Shown: positions 1-6,680 of the stretch, piece after piece | Numbering within the stretch: the stretch's first letter is position 1 | Layout of the letters: every line of letters begins with the position of its first letter | DNA from: Pseudomonadota bacterium | GTDB taxonomy: Bacteria > Pseudomonadota > Gammaproteobacteria > Steroidobacterales > Steroidobacteraceae | DNA: 11,476 nucleotides | NCBI GenBank assembly: GCA_023433515.1 | Contig: JAEZCN010000044.1 | Location: forward strand, 1-11,476 | Direction of reading: 5' to 3' | Translations under genes and position numbers: made by a program | The notes under the pieces: model-generated | What the model saw: only the letters and a program-made list of their open reading frames with translations | The model's database searches: none | What the model was told of the DNA's origin: nothing

Positions 1-145
1 TCTTGCGCTTACGCTCCTGCGTCGGCTTTTCGTAGAATTCGCGGCGCCGAAGCTCCGTGAGCACGCCCGCTTTTTCGCACGCGCGCTTGAAGCGGCGCAG
101 GGCGGCATCGAAATACTCGTTTTCACGTACACGAACGCTCGGCAT
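1..145 (-). CDS. rpsU: 30S ribosomal protein S21 (5' part; 3' end outside window)
   Basis: S21 is a small basic protein of the 30S subunit that helps initiation near the 3' end of 16S rRNA. The 48 visible residues begin MPSVRVRENEYFDAAL and continue with RRFKRACEKAG and RRREFYEKPTQERKRK, which is the conserved S21 core; the family is about 70 residues long, so roughly the last third is missing. The start ATG (145-143) is preceded by a GAGG ribosome site (154-151 on the minus strand). It is divergent from tsaD, the same arrangement as in E. coli, where rpsU begins the rpsU-dnaG-rpoD operon; the downstream genes are not visible here. Identification is secure. Confidence 0.96.
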   Translation of the reverse strand, partial: MPSVRVRENEYFDAALRRFKRACEKAGVLTELRRREFYEKPTQERKRK

Positions 146-218
146 CGAAACCTCAAACCTTTGATCTATCGCGAATTTTGGGCAGTTTTGCCACGACCTG
201 CCTGGGGCAGGGGTGGCG

Positions 219-246
219 ATTCTATAGAACGGCCCACGAAAATCAA
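219..246 (-). promoter_or_regulatory. Candidate sigma-70 promoter for rpsU
   Basis: On the minus strand TTGATT (246-241) is followed after 16 bases by TAGAAT (224-219). These match the -35 consensus at 4 of 6 positions and the -10 consensus at 5 of 6. Transcription would start near 212 and leave a leader of about 67 bases before rpsU. The -10 overlaps a perfect 10-bp palindrome, TTCTATAGAA (220-229), so it could also serve the plus strand towards tsaD, but no good -35 is seen in that direction. This is a reading by eye. Confidence 0.4.
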
Positions 247-282
247 AGCAGTAATAGGGGCCGTGCTCCTCACTTGGTAAAC

Positions 283-1332
283 ATGCGAATCCTGGCCCTC
301 GAATCTTCCTGTGACGAATCCGCGGTCGCCGTCTACGACGACTCGGCGGGGCTGCTTGCCCACGAGGTCTACAGCCAGATCGACCTGCACCGGATTTATG
401 GGGGGGTGGTGCCCGAACTCGCCTCGCGGGATCACGTTCGCAGGCTCCTGCCGCTGGTCAGGACCGCGCTGGCCGACGCCAGGACGACTCCGGACGAGCT
501 CACCGGGGTGGCCTTCACGGCCGGGCCGGGGCTGGTTGGCGCACTGCTGACCGGCGCGGCGCTCGGCAGGTCGCTGGCCTACGCCTGGAACGTGCCCGCG
601 GTGGCCGTTCATCATCTCGAAGGTCACCTGCTGGCTCCATTGCTGGAAGCCGAACCACCGCCGTTCCCGCATCTCGCGCTGCTGGTGTCGGGCGGGCACA
701 CCATGCTGATCGACGTCGCATCGCCCGGGCAGTACACGGTGCTCGGCGAGACCCGCGACGACGCGGCGGGCGAGGCCTTCGACAAATCCGCCAAGTTGCT
801 GGGATTGCCCTACCCGGGCGGGCCGGAGCTCGCGCGGCTCGCCGCGCAGGGCAACGCAAGGCGCTTCGATTTCCCGCGGCCGATGCTCGATCGCGCCGGG
901 CTCGAGTTCAGCTTCTCAGGCCTGAAGACCGCCGTTTCGCTCGCCGTGCGGGATCGCGTGTCGGCCGAAGGCACGCTCGCCGACGCGACGCGCAACGACA
1001 TCGCCGCGAGCGTGCAGGCCGCCATCGTCGACACGCTCGCCGCCAAGACCCTGCGCGCGCTCGAGGAGACGGGCTACGACGCGCTGGTCGTCGCGGGTGG
1101 CGTGGGCGCGAACCGTCTGCTGCGCGAACGGCTCGCGCGCGAGACGGCGCGCCGGGGCGCGAAAGTCTTTTACCCGCGGATCGAGTTCTGCACCGACAAT
1201 GCCGCCATGATCGCGGTGGCGGGCATGGCGCGTCTCAAGGCGGGCGCGCACGAGCCGCCCGCGATCCGCGCGCGCGCCACCTGGTCGCTCAAGGAGCTGG
1301 GGCCGCTCGCGGAAACGTTGGTAGTTAGTTGA
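283..1332 (+). CDS. tsaD: tRNA N6-adenosine threonylcarbamoyltransferase TsaD (Kae1/YgjD)
   Basis: TsaD transfers the threonylcarbamoyl group to A37 of ANN-decoding tRNAs, working with TsaB and TsaE in the cytoplasm. The protein has 349 residues (E. coli about 337) and starts with the family signature MRILALESSCDES. HLEGH at 111-115 supplies two metal-binding histidines, matching E. coli H111 and H115. SGGHT lies at 136-140, GEAFDKSAKLLGL at 163-175, and TDNAAM at 304-309 holds the third metal ligand, D305. The reading frame stays open upstream to 178, but the conserved N-terminus fixes the ATG at 283. No clear Shine-Dalgarno sequence precedes it. Divergent from rpsU and followed 28 bases later by folB. 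In many relatives plsY lies nearby; it is absent here. Confidence 0.97.
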   Translation: MRILALESSCDESAVAVYDDSAGLLAHEVYSQIDLHRIYGGVVPELASRDHVRRLLPLVRTALADARTTPDELTGVAFTAGPGLVGALLTGAALGRSLAYAWNVPAVAVHHLEGHLLAPLLEAEPPPFPHLALLVSGGHTMLIDVASPGQYTVLGETRDDAAGEAFDKSAKLLGLPYPGGPELARLAAQGNARRFDFPRPMLDRAGLEFSFSGLKTAVSLAVRDRVSAEGTLADATRNDIAASVQAAIVDTLAAKTLRALEETGYDALVVAGGVGANRLLRERLARETARRGAKVFYPRIEFCTDNAAMIAVAGMARLKAGAHEPPAIRARATWSLKELGPLAETLVVS

Positions 1333-1360
1333 CCGGAGCGGTCGGGAGAAACGAGGCGGC

Positions 1361-1798
1361 ATGGCGCGAACCAAAGTAACGAGCGGTCCGAAGACGTTCA
1401 CGATTCCGAGCGCGGCGGCGACGCCGGATGCCGGGGATCGCATCTTCCTGCACGGCCTCGCGGTGGACTGCATCATCGGGTTCATCGAGTGGGAACGCCG
1501 GGTCAAGCAGACCATCGTCATCGACGTGGAGATGCCGGTCGACTGCGCGCGCGCGGCGCAGACCGACGAGGTCGCGGACACGCTCGATTACAAGAAGGTC
1601 GCGAAACGAATCATCGCGTTCGTCGAGAATTCCGAGTTCAAGCTGGTCGAGACGCTTGCGCACAAGCTCGCGATGATGATCATCGGGGAATTCGGCGTCG
1701 AGTGGGTGCGGCTGTCGGTGAACAAGCCCGGCGCCATTCGCGGCAGCAAGGATGTGGGTGTCGCGGTGCTGCGCACGCGCGGCGATCTTTCGAAATGA
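1361..1798 (+). CDS. folB: Dihydroneopterin aldolase FolB
   Basis: FolB cleaves (and epimerises) 7,8-dihydroneopterin to 6-hydroxymethyl-7,8-dihydropterin and glycolaldehyde, feeding folate synthesis. The 145-residue protein matches the family from about residue 27 (DRIFLHGLAVDCIIG). The IEWER segment gives the catalytic-region glutamate (E45), LDYKKVA the conserved tyrosine (Y78), and VNKPGAI the catalytic lysine (K122). Family members are usually about 120 residues, so the first 25 residues are an extra, low-complexity N-terminal tail. GGGAGAA (1344-1350) and GAGG (1353-1356) lie just before the ATG and support this start. The stop overlaps the folK start as ATGA, so the product of this gene is the substrate of the next enzyme, and translation is probably coupled. 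Confidence 0.95.
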   Translation: MARTKVTSGPKTFTIPSAAATPDAGDRIFLHGLAVDCIIGFIEWERRVKQTIVIDVEMPVDCARAAQTDEVADTLDYKKVAKRIIAFVENSEFKLVETLAHKLAMMIIGEFGVEWVRLSVNKPGAIRGSKDVGVAVLRTRGDLSK

Positions 1799-2298
1799 GC
1801 CTGCTCAAGCCCGGTCACGTGCGCGTGTTCGTCGCCGCGGGCAGTAATGTCGAGCCGGAAAAGAATCTCGCGCGTGCGTGCGCCGAGATCCGACACTCCT
1901 GGCCGGACGCGCATTTCTCGCGCGCCTACCGCAATGCGGCGGTGGGTTTCGAAGGGCCGGACTTCATCAATCTCGTCGTCGGATTCACGACCGCGCAGCC
2001 GCTCGCGGCGGTGATCGCCCGGCTGCACCAGATCGAAACCCAATGCGGCCGGCCGCGGTATGCGCCCAAGTGGGCGTCGCGCACGATGGATCTCGACGTG
2101 CTGATGTACGACGACCTCGTTGAGAAAACCGCGGAGTACACGGTTCCCCGGCCGGACCTGCTCAAACGCCCCTTCATGTTGGGCCCGATGGCGGAGATCG
2201 CCCCCGACGTGGTCCACCCCACGGCCGGCAAGACGATCGGTGTGTTGTGGCGGGAATTCGATCTCGACGGGCATACGATGACGCCCGTGGAGATCTGA
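1795..2298 (+). CDS. folK: 2-amino-4-hydroxy-6-hydroxymethyldihydropteridine pyrophosphokinase FolK (HPPK)
   Basis: FolK moves pyrophosphate from ATP to 6-hydroxymethyl-7,8-dihydropterin, the step after FolB and before dihydropteroate synthase. The 167-residue protein (E. coli 159) begins with a GSN turn (VFVAAGSNVEP, 11-21), has the substrate-binding segment FEGPDFINLV near 52-61, and carries the signature CGRPRYAPKWASRTMDLDVL with D99 and D101 as magnesium ligands. RPFMLGPMAEIAPD (125-138) is the usual C-terminal block. The ATG at 1795 overlaps the folB stop by 4 bases; the frame is open further upstream only as a shadow of folB. Its TGA (2296-2298) runs directly into a long hairpin. Confidence 0.96.
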   Translation: MSLLKPGHVRVFVAAGSNVEPEKNLARACAEIRHSWPDAHFSRAYRNAAVGFEGPDFINLVVGFTTAQPLAAVIARLHQIETQCGRPRYAPKWASRTMDLDVLMYDDLVEKTAEYTVPRPDLLKRPFMLGPMAEIAPDVVHPTAGKTIGVLWREFDLDGHTMTPVEI

Positions 2299-2377
2299 AG
2301 ACGGTGCCTGGCACGGAAATTCCGGGAGAAGTCAGTTCGTCGGCTTCTCCCGGAATTCCGTGCCAGGCGCCGTCTTC
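2297..2377. repeat. Long inverted repeat filling the folK / pteridine reductase gap; possible bidirectional terminator or REPIN-like element
   Basis: Left arm 2297-2331 and right arm 2344-2377 are complementary over 34 pairs with one G-U type mismatch (T2305 against G2369) and one extra A in the left arm; the loop is 12 bases (2332-2343). Each arm holds its own small palindromes: GTGCC-T-GGCAC (2304-2314) and GGAATTCC (2352-2359). The stem starts inside the folK stop codon and ends inside the stop codon of the opposite gene. There is no T-run after the stem on either strand, so it is not a textbook intrinsic terminator, although position and strength suit mutual transcript ending. The nested structure resembles paired REP sequences. 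Family membership is inference. Confidence 0.85.
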
Positions 2378-3132
2378 TACCAGGCCACGCTGCGGCCGCC
2401 GTCCACCGCGAGCACCTGGCCCGTGATGAAGGGCGCGCTCGCCGCCAGGAACAGCGCGGTGCGCGCGATGTCGGTGGGCGATCCCATGCGTTTGAGGATG
2501 GTGCGCTCGACGATCTTCTCGCGCTTGGCTTCGTCGCTGCCGCTCTCCGGCCACAGGACCGGTCCGGGCGAAATGCCGTTCACGCGGATCTCGGGTCCGA
2601 GTTCCTTCGCGAGAGAACGCGTGAGCATGTGCAATCCCGCCTTCGCGACGCAGTACACCGTGTAATCGCGCAGCGGACGCATGGCGTGGATATCGACGAT
2701 ATTGATGATGGAACCGCGCGACGCTCGCAGCAGCGGAGTCGCCGCCTGCGACAGGAACATGGGTACCTTGAGATTCGTACCGATCAGGTCTTCGAAGGCC
2801 TGCGGCGAGATCTCGCCGACCTTCGTCGGATAGAACGTCGACGCGTTGTTCACGAGCAGGTCGAGTCCGCCGAACGTGCGCTTCGCGAAGTCGACGAGCA
2901 TCGGCAGCTGGTCGAGGTCGAGTAGTTCGGCGCGCACCGTCGCCGCGGAACCCGCGCGCTGCTCGTTGAGCTCGCGCGCGAGCGTGGCGGCCTCGGCGGT
3001 CGACTTGCGGTGATGGATCGCGACTTTCGCGCCGGCCGCGTGCAGCTCGCGTACGATCGCGGCGCCGACGCGCCGCGCGCCACCCGTGATCAGTACGGTC
3101 TTGCCGGCTAGACTCGCCGCTTCGTTCTCCAT
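2377..3132 (-). CDS. folM: Pteridine reductase (FolM/PTR1-like short-chain dehydrogenase)
   Basis: Probably an NADPH-dependent reductase of dihydropterins or dihydrofolate. The Rossmann fold opens with TVLITGGARRVGAAI, carrying the TGxxxRxG pattern that separates pteridine reductases from ordinary short-chain dehydrogenases. NNAS follows in the middle. The active site reads IINIVDIHAMRPL then YTVYCVAKAG: the YxxxK pair is intact and the usual catalytic serine is replaced by aspartate (IVD), as in Leishmania PTR1. RVNGISPGP and VDGGRS complete the fold. The ATG at 3132 gives 251 residues. A GTG at 3141 would add three residues and has AGAAG seven bases before it, so the start is undecided. It converges on folB-folK, which fits a pterin role; the true substrate is inferred. 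Confidence 0.88.
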   Translation of the reverse strand: MENEAASLAGKTVLITGGARRVGAAIVRELHAAGAKVAIHHRKSTAEAATLARELNEQRAGSAATVRAELLDLDQLPMLVDFAKRTFGGLDLLVNNASTFYPTKVGEISPQAFEDLIGTNLKVPMFLSQAATPLLRASRGSIINIVDIHAMRPLRDYTVYCVAKAGLHMLTRSLAKELGPEIRVNGISPGPVLWPESGSDEAKREKIVERTILKRMGSPTDIARTALFLAASAPFITGQVLAVDGGRSVAW

Positions 3133-3141
3133 CCTCCGCAC

Positions 3142-3169
3142 TCTATGACTTCTGCCGCGTCCCTCTCAA
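3142..3169 (-). promoter_or_regulatory. Weak candidate promoter for the pteridine reductase gene, inside the start of the divergent gene
   Basis: On the minus strand TTGAGA (3169-3164, 5 of 6 to consensus) is followed after 16 bases by CATAGA (3147-3142, 3 of 6). Transcription would start near 3135, only a few bases before the ATG at 3132, giving a nearly leaderless message and favouring that ATG over the GTG at 3141. The -10 hexamer lies across the start codon of the methyltransferase gene on the other strand. The -10 match is poor. Confidence 0.22.
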
Positions 3170-4353
3170 CCCTGCCCGCGCTCACGCCCGAGGAGCGCGC
3201 ACATTCCGAGCGCGTCGCGGCGCACATTCGCGACTTCATCCGTGAACAGGGTGGCGAGATCGGCTTCGACGCCTACATGCGCCTGACGCTGTACGCGCCG
3301 GGTCTCGGTTACTACAGCGCGGGCGCGACCAAGTTCGGAGCGGCGGGCGATTTCGTGACCGCGCCGGAAGTGTCAAACCTGTTCTCCCGCTGCCTCGCGC
3401 GCCAGGCGGCGGACGTACTGCGCGAGACCTCGGGCGACGTGCTCGAGCTCGGAGCCGGTTCCGGACGCATGGCCGCGGACGTGCTGCTCGAACTCGAGTC
3501 CATGGACGCGTTGCCGACGCGTTACCGCATCCTCGAAGTCAGCGCGGACCTGGCCGAACGCCAGCGCGCCCGCATCGCGCAACTGCCCGAATCCCTCGCG
3601 AGCAAGGTCGAGTGGCTGGATCACTGGCCGGAGACCCCGATGCGCGGCGTGGTGCTCGCGAACGAAGTGCTCGACGCGATGCCCGTCGAGCGATTCGCAT
3701 TGCATCACCGTCCGGGCGGACTCGACGTGCGCGCGCTCGGCGTCGGTCTCGCGGGCGACGGATTCGAATGGCGCGAGATGTCACCGTCGCCCGAGCTCAT
3801 GCACGCGGTCGCGGATATCGTCGAGGGACTGCCGGCACCGCTGCCCGACGGGTACGTGTCCGAAGCCTGTCTTTCGTACCAGCCGTGGACCGCGAGTCTC
3901 GCCGAACACCTCGAGCAGGGCGTGGCCCTGCTGATCGACTACGGTTTGCCGCGCGCCCACCTGTATCACCCGGAGCGCAAGGACGGCACGTTGCGCTGCC
4001 ACTTCCGCCAGCGCGCGCACGACGATCCGTTCGTGTACCCGGGGTTGCAGGACATCACCGCGTGGGTCGATTTCACGCGCGTGGCCGAGGCCGCGGACAC
4101 GGCCGGCCTCGACGTGCTCGGGTTCGCGACGCAGGCCGCGTTCCTGATCGGCGCCGGCATGGAGTCGTTGCTAACTACCGAGCTGACGGCCGCGGGCGAC
4201 GACGCTCGGATCCAGGCGCGCCTGGCCGGCGAGGCCCGGCGCCTGATGTTGCCGGGCGAAATGGGGGAAATCTTCAAGGTCATCGCGCTCGGCCGCGGGT
4301 TCACGGCGCCGCTCGCGGGCTTCGCCACGCAGGATCTGCGCGCCAGCCTCTAG
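3145..4353 (+). CDS. SAM-dependent methyltransferase, MidA/NDUFAF7 family (COG1565)
   Basis: A 402-residue class I methyltransferase of the family whose mitochondrial members (NDUFAF7/MidA) methylate an arginine of complex I; the bacterial substrate is not established. The N-terminal block IGFDAYMRLTLYAPGLGYY (39-57) followed by KFGAAGDFVTAPEVS (63-77) is typical. The SAM-binding glycine loop is LELGAGSGRMA (100-110), and LANEVLDAMPVERF (171-184) is a family hallmark. The length fits the family. The ATG at 3145 lies 12 bases from the ATG (3 from the GTG) of the divergent pteridine reductase gene, and I see no Shine-Dalgarno sequence before it. The pairing with a pteridine reductase gene is, to my recollection, common in related gammaproteobacteria. 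Confidence 0.92.
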   Translation: MTSAASLSTLPALTPEERAHSERVAAHIRDFIREQGGEIGFDAYMRLTLYAPGLGYYSAGATKFGAAGDFVTAPEVSNLFSRCLARQAADVLRETSGDVLELGAGSGRMAADVLLELESMDALPTRYRILEVSADLAERQRARIAQLPESLASKVEWLDHWPETPMRGVVLANEVLDAMPVERFALHHRPGGLDVRALGVGLAGDGFEWREMSPSPELMHAVADIVEGLPAPLPDGYVSEACLSYQPWTASLAEHLEQGVALLIDYGLPRAHLYHPERKDGTLRCHFRQRAHDDPFVYPGLQDITAWVDFTRVAEAADTAGLDVLGFATQAAFLIGAGMESLLTTELTAAGDDARIQARLAGEARRLMLPGEMGEIFKVIALGRGFTAPLAGFATQDLRASL

Positions 4354-4396
4354 GTGAAAAGTTCCCGGTGTTCGTCAACGATTTCGGCCGCTTGGT

Positions 4397-4418
4397 CAAA
4401 CAAACACAGGGTTGTTTG
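4397..4418. promoter_or_regulatory. Perfect 7-bp inverted repeat upstream of the kinase gene; possible operator
   Basis: CAAACAA (4397-4403) and TTGTTTG (4412-4418) are exact reverse complements separated by 8 bases. They lie in the 106-bp gap before the LytS-type kinase gene, 42 bases from its start. A nearby GTTCGTC (4370-4376) resembles the core of AlgR (LytTR family) sites, but seven bases can match by chance. No convincing -35/-10 pair was found in the gap. A symmetric site suits a dimeric repressor better than a LytTR protein, which usually reads direct repeats. Confidence 0.3.
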
Positions 4419-4459
4419 CATCGAGGCGGTGCGCCGGGGGTTAAGCTCGGGTTCTCGTC

Positions 4460-5575
4460 ATGAACCTGCGCAAGCTCAGGCCCTTCGCCTTCTACCTTCT
4501 GGCATGGACGGTGGTGGGGCTGATCTATTTCGCGCAGAACGTGACCCGCAGATTCTACTGGGACGATCCGAATCCCTGGCAGGACATCCGCTACTGGTCG
4601 GTCAACATCTACATGTCGGCGTTGCTCACGCCGCTGATCGTCTGGGCTGGCAGGCGCTGGCCGCTCGAACGCAACAAGATAGGCATGCTGCTGGCGCTGC
4701 ATGCGGTGTTGAGCGTCGTGTGGGCCTGTGCCCGCCTCGCGCTCGAGGCCGGATTCCATCTCACCTGGAACCAATTCTGGCCGATCGAGCCGCCCATCAC
4801 GCTGAAGAGCGAGATCACGCTGCTGTTCATCTTCGGCTTCCACACCGCGATCGTGGCGTACTGGGTCGTGTTGTCGATCCAGACCGCGATCCGCAACTAC
4901 ACGCGTTTCCAGGAGCGCGAGCAGGCCGCGCTGCGCGCGCACCTGCGCGCTTCGCAGCTCGAGGCCCAGGTCGCGCAGGCGAGGCTCGGCGCGCTCAAGG
5001 CGCAGCTGCAGCCGCACTTCCTGTTCAACACGCTCAACGCGATCCTGGTGCTCGTGCGGCAGCAGAAGGGCCGGCAGGCGGAGGAGACCCTCGAACGGTT
5101 CTCCGACCTGCTGCGCGCGGTGCTCGCGGACAGGGACGCGCAAGAGGTGACGCTGGCGCGGGAGCTCGAATATCTCCAGCTCTATCTATCCATCGAGCAG
5201 CTGCGGTTTTCGGACCGGTTGCGCGCCAACACGCACATCGACCCGGCGTTGCTCGACGCGGCCGTGCCGCACATGGCGCTGCAGCCGATCGTCGAAAACG
5301 CGATACGCCACGGCATCGGTCGACGGGCGAGCCAGGGCGTCATCGACATCGAGGCCGCGCGCGTCGGAGATTCGCTGCGGATCATCGTGCGCGACAACGG
5401 ACCTGGATTCGACACTTCCGGCGCGCCCGGCGGTCTCAACCTCGGGCTCGCCAACACCCGCGCGCGGCTCAGGCAGCTCTACGGAGACGCGGCCGAGCTG
5501 CGCACCGCTGATGCACCGGGCGGTGGCGCGGAGGTGACGCTCGTGATTCCGTTCCGGAACGTCGAAGGGGAATGA
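4460..5575 (+). CDS. LytS/AlgZ-type sensor histidine kinase
   Basis: An inner-membrane sensor kinase of 371 residues. Four hydrophobic segments (about 9-28, 49-64, 74-92 and 118-142) form a compact membrane domain with no large periplasmic loop. A charged helical linker rich in Ala, Arg, Gln and Glu (about 148-180) follows, then the His_kinase (PF06580) core LKAQLQPHFLFNTLNAI with phosphoacceptor H186. The ATP-binding domain shows QPIVENAIRHG (N280), DNGPGF (312-317) and GLANTRARL. No PAS or GAF domain is seen. The signal is unknown; four-helix sensors of this kind usually sense something in or at the membrane. No clear Shine-Dalgarno sequence precedes the ATG. The stop overlaps the next gene as ATGA, so kinase and regulator are coupled. 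Confidence 0.93.
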   Translation: MNLRKLRPFAFYLLAWTVVGLIYFAQNVTRRFYWDDPNPWQDIRYWSVNIYMSALLTPLIVWAGRRWPLERNKIGMLLALHAVLSVVWACARLALEAGFHLTWNQFWPIEPPITLKSEITLLFIFGFHTAIVAYWVVLSIQTAIRNYTRFQEREQAALRAHLRASQLEAQVAQARLGALKAQLQPHFLFNTLNAILVLVRQQKGRQAEETLERFSDLLRAVLADRDAQEVTLARELEYLQLYLSIEQLRFSDRLRANTHIDPALLDAAVPHMALQPIVENAIRHGIGRRASQGVIDIEAARVGDSLRIIVRDNGPGFDTSGAPGGLNLGLANTRARLRQLYGDAAELRTADAPGGGAEVTLVIPFRNVEGE

Positions 5576-6336
5576 ACGCATCCATGAACGTATTGATCGT
5601 CGACGACGAGCCCCTGGCGCGCGAAGGCCTCGCGTTGCTGCTCGAGGAAGATCCCCGCATCGGCCCGGTCGCCGAGGCGCGCAACGGCGCCGAGGCCGTC
5701 GAGAAGATCCGCGCGGCACGCCCCGATCTCGTATTGCTCGACGTGCAGATGCCGGAGATGGACGGGTTCGAAGTGTTGCGCGAAGTCGGAGCGGAGGGGA
5801 TGCCGCCGGTGATCTTCGTGACCGCGTTCGACCGCTACGCCATCCAGGCGTTCGAGGTGAACGCCGTCGACTATCTACTGAAGCCGGTGACGCGCGAACG
5901 CTTCTCGCGGGCGCTGGAGCGGGTGCGCGAACGGATCGCGGCCGGCGCCGACAACCAGCACGTGCTCTCGCTGCTGCAGCAGCTCGCCGCGCCGAAGAAA
6001 CATCTCGCGCGCATCGCGCTGCGCTCGGCGGGGAAGATCTCGTTCGTGAACGTCGAGGACATCCTGTTCGCGCAGGCCGCGGAGAACTACGTGCAGCTGC
6101 ACCTCAGGTCGTCGCGACACCTGCTGCACGTGCCGATCGCCACGCTCGAACAGTCGCTGGATCCGGAGAAATTCCTGCGCATCCACCGTTCGCTGATCGT
6201 GAACGTACGCTGCATCGCGGAGCTCGAGACCGGGCCGCACGGCGAATACGTCGTGGTGTTGCAGGGCGGAGCGCGGCTTCAGTCGAGCCGCACCTATCAC
6301 GAGAAGATCAAGCGCTGGGCGGCGAATCCGTTCTGA
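5572..6336 (+). CDS. LytTR-family response regulator
   Basis: A 254-residue regulator, the partner of the kinase encoded just upstream. The receiver domain (about 5-120) has the acidic pair D11/D12, phosphoacceptor D57 in LVLLDVQMPEMDG, T84 in FVTAFD and K104 in LLKP. A linker follows, then a LytTR DNA-binding domain (about 146-253) with FVNVEDILFAQAAENYV and the FLRIHRSLIVN signature (201-211). Such proteins bind pairs of short direct repeats as dimers. The first ATG (5572) overlaps the kinase stop by 4 bases. A second in-frame ATG at 5584 (MNVLIVDDEP) is the more usual N-terminus for the family; AAGGGG (5565-5570) is badly spaced for both. The last 29 bases overlap the convergent HTH gene. 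Confidence 0.94.
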   Translation: MNASMNVLIVDDEPLAREGLALLLEEDPRIGPVAEARNGAEAVEKIRAARPDLVLLDVQMPEMDGFEVLREVGAEGMPPVIFVTAFDRYAIQAFEVNAVDYLLKPVTRERFSRALERVRERIAAGADNQHVLSLLQQLAAPKKHLARIALRSAGKISFVNVEDILFAQAAENYVQLHLRSSRHLLHVPIATLEQSLDPEKFLRIHRSLIVNVRCIAELETGPHGEYVVVLQGGARLQSSRTYHEKIKRWAANPF

Positions 6337-6601
6337 GCGCGCCGTTCCCGTGGCTCCCGTTTCCAAGAGACAGGGAAGGGCCCGAGGCCGGCGACTCCAC
6401 GTACACGAAGTCCGCGGGATTCAGCTGCGCCCAGTACGAGAGCGCGGCAAGTCCGTCCGCGTCGGGCCGCTTGTTCTGCGCCATCCGCGCCAGCGTGGAT
6501 TTGCCAATGCCGATCTCGCGCGCCACCTGGCGCCATGAGGCCGCGCGCTCGGTGCGCTTCGCATTGACCGCTTCGTAGAATTTCTGGAAGTCGAATTTCA
6601 T
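6308..6601 (-). CDS. Small Xre-like helix-turn-helix protein
   Basis: A 97-residue protein, probably a DNA-binding regulator. It opens MKFDFQKFYEAVNAKR and has a helix-turn-helix at about 21-47: SWRQVAREIGIGKSTLARMA, followed by NKRPDADGLAALSYWAQL, which resembles the rest of an Xre/Cro fold. The last 30 residues are Gly/Ser/Pro-rich and look disordered. The frame is open upstream to 6814, but that part reads through the inverted-repeat element, so the ATG at 6601 is preferred; no Shine-Dalgarno sequence is seen. Its stop lies inside the 3' end of the response regulator gene (29-base antisense overlap). No toxin or phage partner gene is adjacent. The targets are unknown; self-regulation through the upstream direct repeats is possible. 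Confidence 0.7.
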   Translation of the reverse strand: MKFDFQKFYEAVNAKRTERAASWRQVAREIGIGKSTLARMAQNKRPDADGLAALSYWAQLNPADFVYVESPASGPSLSLGNGSHGNGALRTDSPPSA

Positions 6602-6646
6602 CGTGGCCCAAAGTTGCACCAGCTTTTGGCTCAGGCGAAGCGGATT

Positions 6647-6680
6647 TTGACGAAGTGGAGATTCCTGTTGACGAAGTGGA
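6647..6680. repeat. Two 13-bp direct repeats, 21-bp period, upstream of the HTH gene; possible operator
   Basis: TTGACGAAGTGGA occurs at 6647-6659 and again at 6668-6680. The match extends to 16 bases with one mismatch. The 21-bp period is two DNA turns, so both copies face the same side. They lie 46-79 bases upstream of the HTH start codon and end exactly where the 42-bp repeat arm begins. This is the expected place for a regulator binding site. As promoter elements, TTGACG is a good -35 on the plus strand, but no -10 follows either copy. Confidence 0.6.

Noticed and set aside
178..282. Upstream extension of tsaD by 35 codons
   Set aside because: TsaD proteins start with the MRILALESSCDES segment at 283; the extra stretch covers the rpsU promoter region.
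166..699. A 177-codon minus-strand frame opposite tsaD
   Set aside because: Its product is Arg-, Gln- and Gly-rich without motifs, and it lies opposite conserved tsaD coding sequence.
1489..1794. Upstream extension of the folK frame through folB
   Set aside because: The extension is an out-of-frame reading of folB; HPPK homologues start at the ATG at 1795, which overlaps the folB stop.
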